A stretch of DNA of 6,231 bases from Candidatus Bathyarchaeota archaeon (GTDB lineage Archaea > Thermoproteota > Bathyarchaeia > 40CM-2-53-6 > RBG-13-38-9): NCBI GenBank assembly GCA_026015225.1, contig JAOZGV010000113.1, positions 1 through 6,231 on the forward strand, read 5' to 3'. Positions 1 through 5,895 of the stretch are shown here, one piece after another. Each line of letters opens with the position of its first letter. Position 1 is the stretch's first letter. A program made the translations under genes and the position numbers. The notes below the pieces were generated by a model. The model was not told the DNA's origin. It saw nothing but the letters and a program-made list of their open reading frames with translations, and did no database searches.

Positions 1-1
1 A

Positions 2-520
2 ATTAAAAGAATTCTAAACGCTGCTAGATGGGCGCCATCCGCTCATAATGCACAACCTTGGAGATTCCTAATAATAAAAGAAAGATCAATCAAGTCAAAA
101 ATGGCAAAATCTATGGCCGAGATATGGAAAAAGGATTTGTTTTCGGATGGATTAAACAAAAGAAAATGTATAGAACTTGTTAATTCTTCAATAAATAGAT
201 TTACAGAATCACCAGTACTAATTTTAGCATGCTTAACGATGAAAGATATGAATAAATACCCCGATAAAAGAAGGAGAGAAATTGAGTATATAATGGCTAT
301 ACAGAGTGTTGCTGCAGCAATAGGAAATCTTCTCTTAGCTACAGAATTAGAAGATTTGGGCGCATGTTGGTTTTGTGCTCCTTTGTTCTGTAAAGATATC
401 GTTAGAAAAACACTAGGACTTTCAAAAGATATCGAACCCCAAGCATTAATAACTCTCGGATATCCTGATGAAAAACCTGAACCGCCTAAAAGAATCATAC
501 TTAAAGAAATTTTATTATAA
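2..520 (+). CDS. FbiB C-terminal-like nitroreductase-fold flavoprotein, putative dehydro-F420-0 reductase (5' end outside window)
   Basis: The frame is open from the left edge to TAA at 518-520 and gives 172 visible residues. The first ATG in frame (101) is not the start, because conserved sequence lies before it: residues 9-22 carry the nitroreductase FMN-site pattern RWAPSAHNAQPWRF. Further similarity to the C-terminal domain of mycobacterial FbiB (from memory, no search) includes a W-x-x-DL-x-x-DG segment near residues 41-49, a YPD near 82, an SVAAAIGNLLLA helix near 103-114, GACW near 120 and LGYPDEKPEPP near the end. Known: in FbiB this domain binds FMN and reduces dehydro-F420-0, the product formed when phosphoenolpyruvate is used. 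The stop lies only 17 nt before cofD, so co-transcription is likely and supports an F420 role. Only about 20-35 residues of the domain are missing; whether a CofE (F420-0:glutamate ligase) domain precedes it cannot be seen. An unrelated nitroreductase activity is the main alternative. Confidence 0.82.
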   Translation: MKRILNAARWAPSAHNAQPWRFLIIKERSIKSKMAKSMAEIWKKDLFSDGLNKRKCIELVNSSINRFTESPVLILACLTMKDMNKYPDKRRREIEYIMAIQSVAAAIGNLLLATELEDLGACWFCAPLFCKDIVRKTLGLSKDIEPQALITLGYPDEKPEPPKRIILKEILL

Positions 521-522
521 AT

Positions 523-530
523 AGGGGATT
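523..530 (+). promoter_or_regulatory. Shine-Dalgarno-like site for cofD
   Basis: AGGGGATT lies in the 17-nt gap before cofD. Its GGGGAT core (524-529) differs by one base from the archaeal ribosome-binding core GGTGAT and ends 8 nt before the ATG at 538. It supports translation of cofD as an internal gene of a polycistronic message and fixes the start at 538. Confidence 0.45.
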
Positions 531-537
531 TTAATAA

Positions 538-1473
538 ATGATAGTTGCTTTAGCGGGAGGAGTAGGTGCAGCCAGATTTCTTCAAGGATTGGTTAACATA
601 CACAGAGAAGATGATATCACAGTTATTGTAAATACCGGAGATGATTTAATATCTTATGGACTTTACATTTCTCCAGACACAGACATCATAATGTATACTT
701 TAGCGGGTATTGTAGATGAGAAAAAGGGATGGGGGATAAAAGGAGATAGCTTCAATTGTCTTGAGATGTTACGAAGATATGGATCTGAAGTATGGTTCAA
801 TACTGGAGATATGGATTTATCAACACATATTTTAAGAACAAAATTGATGAAAAATGGTTTAACACTATCTGAATGTACTAACAAATTATCTAAATTACTC
901 GGAGTAAAAATAAAAATAATCCCTATGTCAAATGAGAGAGTAGAAACCAGAATTACCTCTGAAAAAGGAGGTATGAGTTTCCAGGAATATCTTGTTAAAA
1001 GATCTGCTAAAGACAGAGTAACAAACATCACATTTAAGGGCATTAATGAAGCCAATCCTGCTCCAGAGGTTATCGAGTCAATAATGAGTGCAGATTTAAT
1101 AGTAGTATGCCCTAGCAATCCATTTGTAAGTATAAAACCAATACTATCAATAAAGGGGATTGAAGAGGCCCTAATAAAAACAAAATCCCCTAAAATATCA
1201 ATAACTCCAATCATCGGTAATAAGCCAGTTAAAGGACCATTGGATAAAATTATGAGAGGTTTGGATCTAGAAATTTCGGCATTTACTGTTGCAAATTTTT
1301 ATCGAAGATTCATAGATGCTTTTATACTGGATGAATCCGATCAAAATTTAGAGGATAGAATCGTATCACTAGGAATTAAGGTCCATTTAATGAGTACATT
1401 GATGAGAGGGATTAAGGAAAAAATGCAAATTGCAAATAATGTGCTTAGGATAGCCAAAGAATTAAAAAAATAG
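538..1473 (+). CDS. cofD: 2-phospho-L-lactate (or enolpyruvyl) transferase CofD
   Basis: This 311-residue protein has the usual CofD length and is complete from ATG to TAG. CofD transfers the phospho-C3 moiety from its GDP-activated form (made by CofC) to the deazaflavin Fo, giving F420-0 or dehydro-F420-0 plus GMP; it is cytosolic. Visible signatures are the N-terminal GGVGAARFLQGL (7-18), NTGDD (32-36), GLYISPDTDI (41-50) whose acidic residues D47/D49 fit the metal and substrate site, NTGDMDLSTHILRT (88-101), CPSNPF (191-196) and ITPIIGNKPVKGPLDKIM (222-239). The start is supported because the glycine-rich loop must lie at the very N terminus and an SD-like site precedes it. The gene follows the FbiB-like reductase by 17 nt and is followed by cofC, the enzyme that makes its substrate. 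I see no missing key residue. The C3 substrate (2-phospholactate, PEP or 3-phosphoglycerate form) cannot be read from the sequence. Confidence 0.95.
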   Translation: MIVALAGGVGAARFLQGLVNIHREDDITVIVNTGDDLISYGLYISPDTDIIMYTLAGIVDEKKGWGIKGDSFNCLEMLRRYGSEVWFNTGDMDLSTHILRTKLMKNGLTLSECTNKLSKLLGVKIKIIPMSNERVETRITSEKGGMSFQEYLVKRSAKDRVTNITFKGINEANPAPEVIESIMSADLIVVCPSNPFVSIKPILSIKGIEEALIKTKSPKISITPIIGNKPVKGPLDKIMRGLDLEISAFTVANFYRRFIDAFILDESDQNLEDRIVSLGIKVHLMSTLMRGIKEKMQIANNVLRIAKELKK

Positions 1474-1545
1474 TATAGACTCGAATACATTATTAATCAA
1501 TACTAACTCCATATGAAATTGTATAAGCATCTTTGTCTATACTAT
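1470..1545. repeat. 11-bp perfect inverted repeat flanking the cofD-cofC intergenic region
   Basis: The arm ATAGTATAGAC at 1470-1480, which contains the cofD stop codon (TAG, 1471-1473), is the exact reverse complement of GTCTATACTAT at 1535-1545. The spacer is 54 nt. The pairing stops on both sides (1469/1546 and 1481/1534 do not match). The right arm is also part of a shorter odd palindrome, CTATA-C-TATAG (1537-1547). In RNA the arms could close a long loop between the two coding regions; in DNA they could be protein-binding half-sites. Only 3 of 11 pairs are G-C, so the structure would be weak. Function unknown. Confidence 0.6.
1521..1545 (+). promoter_or_regulatory. Possible TATA elements for an independent cofC transcript
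   Basis: Two TATA-like stretches lie in the cofD-cofC gap. GTATAAG (1521-1527) would place initiation near 1549, just before the TTG start region. TATACTATA (1538-1546), inside the right arm of the inverted repeat, would place initiation near 1567, giving an almost leaderless transcript for the ATG at 1572. Both are weak matches in AT-rich DNA. The 89-nt gap, long beside the 17 nt before cofD, makes a second promoter reasonable but unproven. Confidence 0.3.
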
Positions 1546-1562
1546 AGAGGATGAAAAAATAA

Positions 1563-2231
1563 TTGACCTTTATGTTAATTCCAGTAAAGAGCTTGAATAG
1601 TTCAAAAAGCAGACTCTCCTCTTGTTTGAGTCCAATTGAAAGACGAGATTTTACATTAGCAATGTTAAAGGATATTATTAGCTCAGGTCTTAAATCGGGA
1701 AGAATTATTGAAATCCTGGTCATTAGTTACGATACTACTGTTTTGAAAATAGCAAAACAATTTGGTGCCAAAATTTTAAAAGAGAAATCTCAAAATGGTT
1801 TGAATAATGCAATCAAAAGTGGGATAGAATTATGCTTGAAAAGAAAAGCAGAAAGTGTAATAATACACCCTGTGGACATTCCATTAGCAACAAGCGAGGA
1901 TTTAATTAGAATTGTTGATTTAAAAGAATCGCCAGGAGTAATTATAATCCCATCAAAAGGTTTTGATGGAACAACCATTATGATGCTCTCGCCACCCCAC
2001 ATTATTCCAACAAAATATGGTAAAAATAGCTTCATAAAACATATTAGAGAGGCTTTGAAAAAGGGAATTTATCCTCAAATTCTCAACTTGCCTAATCTTT
2101 CTCTGGATATAGACAATCCTCAAGATTTTCTTTTATTGACTAGAAGGGGTATGAATAATTATACCAGAAAATTCTTTGAAGAATGTAAAAGTCATCAATC
2201 TATTGCTAATCAGGGTTCTAGATCTTTGTAA
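1563..2231 (+). CDS. cofC: 2-phospho-L-lactate (phosphoenolpyruvate) guanylyltransferase CofC
   Basis: CofC condenses GTP with a phospho-C3 acid to give the GDP-activated donor used by CofD. With a TTG start at 1563 the protein is 222 residues, normal for the family. It has the nucleotidyltransferase entry motif IPVKSLNSSKSRLS (6-19), GLNNAIKSG (79-87), HPVDIPLATSEDL (102-114) with the nucleotide/metal aspartate D105, GTTIMMLSPP (136-145), an SF-x-x-H segment (156-160) and LDIDNPQDF (181-189) holding the second acidic pair. The start is uncertain. GAGG at 1547-1550 lies 12 nt before the TTG, a long but possible spacing; the ATG at 1572 removes three residues and could be read without a leader. 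An in-frame ATG at 1551 is useless because TAA follows after two lysine codons. The C-terminal tail of about 30 residues after D188 is lysine/arginine-rich and less conserved. Its 3' end overlaps the convergent PHP gene by 14 bp. Confidence 0.92.
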   Translation: MTFMLIPVKSLNSSKSRLSSCLSPIERRDFTLAMLKDIISSGLKSGRIIEILVISYDTTVLKIAKQFGAKILKEKSQNGLNNAIKSGIELCLKRKAESVIIHPVDIPLATSEDLIRIVDLKESPGVIIIPSKGFDGTTIMMLSPPHIIPTKYGKNSFIKHIREALKKGIYPQILNLPNLSLDIDNPQDFLLLTRRGMNNYTRKFFEECKSHQSIANQGSRSL

Positions 2232-3018
2232 GTTCTTTTTCTCGATTTTTAAAACTGATCAATTCAGAATAACCCGCGTTTTTTAAAAGTTTCAGTATGG
2301 CTTCAAAATGCCGACCTACCTCGCTAGGTTTGTGAGCATCTGATCCCAGTGTGATTGGAATGCCCATTTCAAACATTATTTTGAAAAATTTTTTCCCAGG
2401 ATATGTGTCTTTTACTGGTCTATCTATACCTGATGTGTTTACTTCTAAACATAATCCTTTATCCGCAATTGATTCCAAACAAGGCATTATATATCGCTCA
2501 ATTCCTTCATCAGGAATGTGGTTGAATTTTTTAATAACATCGATATGGCCGACGATATCAAAAAGACCTGACCTTATCAAGTTTTGAATTTCATCGAAGT
2601 ACCTACTATAGAAGGTATTTAGATCATATTCTAAATACTTATGAGTGTTTCTTGGATCGTCAATTATCCAATTATCGAGTAAGTGGATTACTCCCATTAA
2701 AAAATCAACGTCTTCAGAAGTTAGGTTTTTCCTCAGTGTGGACTCTTTTGCTTTTAAATAATCGACTTCTGCTCCTAATTTTACATCGATCTTAGAGTTG
2801 AAGATTTTTTTTAATTGATCGACTTCTCTTTTGTAGGAAGGAAATTCTTGTTGATCCATTGAATAATCGTCGTATGAAAGTTGGGGGAGATGACACATCG
2901 GATAATGATCGGATATACCAATTTCTTTAAGCCCTTTATTTATTCCCTCGATTACATATTCTTTAGCTTCTCCAGATGCATGTCTGCAGTAATGTGTATG
3001 CACGTGATAATCAAGCAT
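2218..3018 (-). CDS. hisK: PHP-family phosphoesterase, probable histidinol-phosphatase (HisJ/HisK type)
   Basis: This 266-residue protein belongs to the polymerase-and-histidinol-phosphatase (PHP) superfamily and matches the monofunctional histidinol-phosphatase branch, which removes phosphate from L-histidinol phosphate in histidine biosynthesis. Metal-site motifs are in the expected order: YHVHTHYCRHA (4-14, H5 and H7), ISDHYPM (35-41, D37/H38), LGAEVDYL (81-88, E84), MGVIHLLDNW (108-117, H112), DIVGHIDVIKKF (154-165, H158) and LGSDAHKP (224-231, D227/H229). The overall pattern, including the KKF-x-H and NTSGI-x-RPVK-x-x-YP segments (near 163-167 and 194-207), recalls the Thermus thermophilus enzyme (memory, not a search). 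The ATG at 3018 places the first metal motif at residue 4, so no earlier start is needed. A TATA-like box about 29 nt upstream implies a near-leaderless message. No other his gene is in the window, so substrate is inferred; another small phosphoester remains possible. Confidence 0.82.
   Translation of the reverse strand: MLDYHVHTHYCRHASGEAKEYVIEGINKGLKEIGISDHYPMCHLPQLSYDDYSMDQQEFPSYKREVDQLKKIFNSKIDVKLGAEVDYLKAKESTLRKNLTSEDVDFLMGVIHLLDNWIIDDPRNTHKYLEYDLNTFYSRYFDEIQNLIRSGLFDIVGHIDVIKKFNHIPDEGIERYIMPCLESIADKGLCLEVNTSGIDRPVKDTYPGKKFFKIMFEMGIPITLGSDAHKPSEVGRHFEAILKLLKNAGYSELISFKNREKELTKI
2232..2250 (+). terminator. Candidate U-rich archaeal terminator after cofC
   Basis: Directly after the cofC stop (2229-2231) the plus strand has two T5 runs, at 2236-2240 and 2246-2250, in a pyrimidine-rich stretch. 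Archaeal RNA polymerase is known to stop at oligo-U tracts without a hairpin. The site lies inside the 3' end of the opposing PHP gene, so its composition also reflects that gene's lysine/glutamate codons. Confidence 0.35.
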
Positions 3019-3043
3019 AGAGTAAGCTTGAATTAAAAAGACA

Positions 3044-3051
3044 ATTTAAAT
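3044..3051 (-). promoter_or_regulatory. TATA-like box for the PHP gene
   Basis: On the minus strand ATTTAAAT (3051-3044) is centred about 29 nt before the ATG at 3018. Archaeal initiation about 25 nt downstream would fall near 3021-3023, leaving a leader of only a few nucleotides. No Shine-Dalgarno sequence precedes the ATG, which fits leaderless translation. The gap to the LOG stop codon (3019-3075, 57 nt) otherwise shows only a pyrimidine-rich tract (minus strand TTCTTTCTTCTTTA) directly after the LOG stop that could end that transcript. Confidence 0.4.
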
Positions 3052-3075
3052 GTAATGTTACTAAAGAAGAAAGAA

Positions 3076-3729
3076 TCATATTTTATATTTTTTATAATTT
3101 AGACAAAAATTGGAATCGCTTATCTTATATCCTTCATATGCTTGTTTAATAATCATGAAAGCTTCTTCGCAATTCTTAGCTAAAAATAGTAACTCAACAT
3201 CTTCAATATTAAGCAATCTATTATTGAGTGGATATTTCTTTACCCATTGTACCAATTCCAACCACATATCTCCAAGTAATATTATTGGGATATTACAAAT
3301 GTGTTCTACTTGCATTAATTGCCAAGTATAAAAAAGTTCTAATAGAGTTCCTACTCCACCTGGAGCAATTACAACTGCATTTGAAAGTTTCATGAAATTA
3401 TCGAGACGATTTGAGAAGCGATTATATTCTTTCTTAATATCTAGATGAGATGCCTCTTTATCCTCTTTAGGAAGATTAATTTTCAAACCAATGGAATGAA
3501 TTTCACTATCCTTGCGCCCAGCATGATGGCCTTCACTTGCAGCATTCATTAATCCAGGCCCACCTCCTGTGACAATATCCATCCCAGCACCGGAAATCAT
3601 TTTCGCTAATGTATAAACTAAATTATAGTTAGGATCTCCTTTCTTTATCCTTGCTGAACCAAAAATAACAACCCGAAAATGTTTGTCATCAATAGTATAA
3701 TCGGGATCCCTCTCCATAACTAACACCAT
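3076..3729 (-). CDS. LOG-family Rossmann-fold protein (TIGR00730-like nucleotide-binding / phosphoribohydrolase family)
   Basis: This is a 217-residue single-domain Rossmann protein of the LOG (lysine decarboxylase-like) family, which hydrolyses nucleoside 5'-monophosphates to base plus ribose 5-phosphate in characterised members such as the cytokinin-activating LOG enzymes. Visible motifs are the first strand and loop VVIFGSARIKKGDPNY (20-35), TGGGPGLMNAASEGHHAG (54-71), the F-x-x-R-x-x-x-F region RFSNRLDNFM (104-113) and the signature PGGVGTLLE (123-131) with the catalytic glutamate E131. The longest start is ATG at 3729. An alternative ATG at 3717 (residue 5) has GGTG, a good archaeal Shine-Dalgarno core, 6 nt before it, so MERDPDYT may be the true N terminus. 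The family's role in archaea is poorly known and older 'lysine decarboxylase' labels are misleading. It is 57 nt upstream of the PHP gene on the same strand, but that gene seems to have its own promoter. The C-terminal tail after about 200 is not conserved to my eye. Confidence 0.85.
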   Translation of the reverse strand: MVLVMERDPDYTIDDKHFRVVIFGSARIKKGDPNYNLVYTLAKMISGAGMDIVTGGGPGLMNAASEGHHAGRKDSEIHSIGLKINLPKEDKEASHLDIKKEYNRFSNRLDNFMKLSNAVVIAPGGVGTLLELFYTWQLMQVEHICNIPIILLGDMWLELVQWVKKYPLNNRLLNIEDVELLFLAKNCEEAFMIIKQAYEGYKISDSNFCLNYKKYKI

Positions 3730-3757
3730 AGTTCATTGAATAATGAATTTTATTGAT

Positions 3758-3776
3758 AAAAAAATATAATATTTTT
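3758..3776. promoter_or_regulatory. A/T palindrome: candidate LOG promoter and aconitase terminator
   Basis: Between the aconitase stop (3815-3817) and the LOG start lie 85 nt without a gene. They contain AAAAATAT-A-ATATTTTT (3760-3776), preceded by two further A residues. On the minus strand ATTATATTTT (3770-3761) is a TATA-like box centred about 36 nt before the ATG at 3729, so a transcript would start about 10-12 nt before it. The T7 run that follows (3764-3758) could also end the aconitase transcript. Both readings rest on A/T content only. Confidence 0.35.
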
Positions 3777-3814
3777 GCAGATTAACTCTTCGAGATATTA
3801 CAATAATAAGTTGT

Positions 3815-5740
3815 CTAATTAGGAGATGTTTTTATGAAATTTATCAACCCGCCCGATAATAATAACTTTCTTTCTCTCTTCGAGAATTCATTAAGACAAG
3901 TAATTTTTTCATTATTTACTTCTATCACAATACTTTTATCTTCATTCGAAATTTGATCTCTGATTTCTTTAATTCTAATATGATCTCCACTATTAATTTT
4001 ATCATAATTTTTAGAGTCTTTTAAAACTAAAGGCATTACACCAAAATTTATCAGATTTGATCTATGTATTCGAGCAAAGCTTTTTACAATTTTTGCTCTT
4101 ATGCCCAAATAACGACATACTAAAGCAGCATGCTCTCTACTCGAACCTTGCCCATAATTTTCTCCACCGACGATAAATCCAATTTTTGCCTCTTTTGCTT
4201 TTTTTGAAAATGTTGAATCTATATTTGAAAAAGTAAATTCACTAATTGCAGGAATATTACTACGCAACGGCAAGATTTTGCTTCCTGCAGGCAAGATATG
4301 GTCGGTTGTAATGTTGTCACCTATTTTAAGTAATACTTTCCCATCCAGTTCGTTTAATAGTGATCCAAGAACTGGAAAAGGTTTGATATTTGGACCTCTT
4401 ATGATCTTAATGTCGGATGTGTTCTTTAGAGGTGGAATCATCATCTCGTTATTTATAATATACTTATTAGGTTCTCTAATTTTTGGGAATTCATCCATTT
4501 TCCTTGGATCCGTAATTTCGCCTTTTATAGCGGATGCTATTGCTACCTCCGGACTGCACAAATATACTTTGTCATTTTTTGTTCCGCTTCTTCCAGGAAA
4601 GTTTCTTGGAAATGTCCTCAAGGATACAATTCCGGTTGCAGGTGATTGACCCATACCTATGCATCCAAGACAGCCTAATTGTTGAATACGCGCTCCTGAA
4701 TGAATTAGTTGAGAAAGCCCATTTGCATGAGCTATATTCTCAAGGATCTGCCTACTTCCTGGATTTATTTCTAAACTTACATTTTCATGAATTTTATTTT
4801 TCTCTAAACATTTTGCTACCAGCATCAGATCTTTATAAGAAGAATTGCCACATGAACCTATGATAATCTGTTCAACCTTAATTCCTTCAAGTTCGCTTAC
4901 CTTTTTAACATTATCAGGAGATGACGGACGGGCCAATAATGGTTCTAAATCACTTAGATTTAATTCAATCTCTCCATCATATTCTGTCCCATTATCAGGT
5001 TTTATTTCCTTCCAAATCTCAGCTCTCCCCTGCGCTTCTAAAAATCTTTTTGTGTTCTCGTCTGAGGGAAAAATTGTAGTAGTAGCGCCTAGCTCCGCGC
5101 CCATATTTGCAATTGCTGCCCTTTCTGGAACTTCTAGATTCTCTACTCCAGGACCGAAATATTCAATTATTCTTCCGATTCCACCTTTGACAGAATGTCG
5201 TCTTAGTATCTCAAAGATTACATCTTTAGCTGAAACCCAAGGCCTAAGTTTTCCAGTTAATCTCACACCAAAAGTTTTGGGAATTGTAATATAGAAAGGA
5301 TAACCGGCCATTGCCATAGCAACATCTAATCCACCACTCCCCATAGCAAGCATTCCGCAACCACCAGCAGTTGGCGTATGGCTATCAGAACCTAATAAAG
5401 TCCTCCCTGGTTCAGAGAATCTTTCTAGGTGAATGTGATGTGAAACACCATTACCGGGTTTAGAGAAGTATAACCCAAATTTTTTTGCTACAGATTGAAG
5501 AAAAATATGATCGTCCATATTTCGGGAATCATTTTGCAATAGATTATGATCGACATAACTTACGGATAAATCGGTCTTAATTCTAGGAATTCCTAATGCT
5601 TCAAACTCTATATAAGCTAGCGTTCCTGTTGCATCTTGTGTAAGAGTTTGATCAATTTTAAGAGCAACCTCTTCGTCAGTTTCAAATCTACCCTTGACAA
5701 GGTGTTCTTCAATGATTTTTTGCGACACTGATTTATCCAT
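3815..5740 (-). CDS. acn: Aconitate hydratase, single-chain Aquifex-type
   Basis: This complete 641-residue [4Fe-4S] dehydratase interconverts citrate and isocitrate through cis-aconitate in the cytosol. The length is far below the roughly 750-900 residues of AcnA/AcnB and fits the short 'Aquifex-type' family (TIGR01342-like, from memory). The catalytic domain holds GSDSHTPTAGG (117-127) and the three cluster cysteines: C297 in IIIGSCGNSSYKD, and C357/C360 in QLGCLGCIGMGQSPATG. A linker near 425-455 leads to the swivelling domain with GDNITTDHILPAGSK (474-488), GENYGQGSSREHAA (526-539, substrate-binding R535) and SFARIHRSNLINFG (554-567). Thus both LeuC-like and LeuD-like halves are in one chain. 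The start is fixed by the family's N-terminal pattern around QKIIEEHL (7-14). TTGATG lies 5-10 nt before the ATG and may act as a weak Shine-Dalgarno site. Homoaconitase or another hydro-lyase cannot be excluded, but the single-chain form argues for aconitase. No frameshift or lost ligand is seen. Confidence 0.92.
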   Translation of the reverse strand: MDKSVSQKIIEEHLVKGRFETDEEVALKIDQTLTQDATGTLAYIEFEALGIPRIKTDLSVSYVDHNLLQNDSRNMDDHIFLQSVAKKFGLYFSKPGNGVSHHIHLERFSEPGRTLLGSDSHTPTAGGCGMLAMGSGGLDVAMAMAGYPFYITIPKTFGVRLTGKLRPWVSAKDVIFEILRRHSVKGGIGRIIEYFGPGVENLEVPERAAIANMGAELGATTTIFPSDENTKRFLEAQGRAEIWKEIKPDNGTEYDGEIELNLSDLEPLLARPSSPDNVKKVSELEGIKVEQIIIGSCGNSSYKDLMLVAKCLEKNKIHENVSLEINPGSRQILENIAHANGLSQLIHSGARIQQLGCLGCIGMGQSPATGIVSLRTFPRNFPGRSGTKNDKVYLCSPEVAIASAIKGEITDPRKMDEFPKIREPNKYIINNEMMIPPLKNTSDIKIIRGPNIKPFPVLGSLLNELDGKVLLKIGDNITTDHILPAGSKILPLRSNIPAISEFTFSNIDSTFSKKAKEAKIGFIVGGENYGQGSSREHAALVCRYLGIRAKIVKSFARIHRSNLINFGVMPLVLKDSKNYDKINSGDHIRIKEIRDQISNEDKSIVIEVNNEKITCLNEFSKRERKLLLSGGLINFIKTSPN

Positions 5741-5895
5741 GAGACATCAACATATCATTAACATCAATCGATTTAAGTTTAAAAGACCATTTTCGGCAAT
5801 ATTTTTTCAGAGAATTTTAGAATGGTATACATAATCTAACAGTATTTCTTGAGATAGAAATCAAATATTGATATTTAATTGAGTTGCGGTATCTT
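5741..5895 (-). promoter_or_regulatory. Upstream region of the aconitase gene with TATA-like box and short direct repeat
   Basis: These 155 nt between the ATP-grasp stop and the aconitase ATG hold no gene. On the minus strand TTTTAAAC (5784-5777) and TTAAAT (5776-5771) are TATA-like and would give leaders of roughly 8-15 nt. TTGATGT occurs twice 17 bp apart (5767-5761 and 5750-5744); the copy nearest the ATG may serve in ribosome binding. Farther up are two small AT-rich hairpins: ATTTCT/AGAAAT with a 6-nt loop (5844-5861) and AAATAT/ATATTT with a 2-nt loop (5863-5876). They could belong to the end of the ATP-grasp message, but neither has a clear following T run. Confidence 0.35.

Noticed and set aside
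101..103. ATG at 101 as the start of the reductase
   Set aside because: The conserved FMN-binding segment RWAPSAHNAQPWRF is encoded upstream of it in the same frame, so the gene begins outside the window.
43..498. Long minus-strand open frame (151 codons) opposite the reductase gene
   Set aside because: It is antisense to a gene with clear conserved motifs in the other frame, has no recognisable domain, and looks like a composition shadow despite a hydrophobic stretch resembling a membrane segment.
663..1214. Minus-strand open frame of 183 codons opposite cofD
   Set aside because: It lies wholly inside cofD, whose family motifs cover the same DNA, and its translation shows no motif or credible start signal.
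1551..1562. TAA within an extended cofC frame read as a nonsense mutation or recoded stop
   Set aside because: CofC proteins begin almost directly at the IPVK motif, so no sequence upstream of the TAA is needed and the gene is intact without read-through.
4278..5294. Several plus-strand open frames opposite the aconitase gene
   Set aside because: They are antisense to a single intact, motif-complete aconitase; their serine/leucine/isoleucine-rich translations are typical of reverse-strand shadows.
5844..5876. Two small hairpins taken as an intrinsic terminator, riboswitch or small RNA
   Set aside because: Both stems have six mainly A-T pairs and no following T run or conserved core; such structures are expected by chance in this AT-rich gap.
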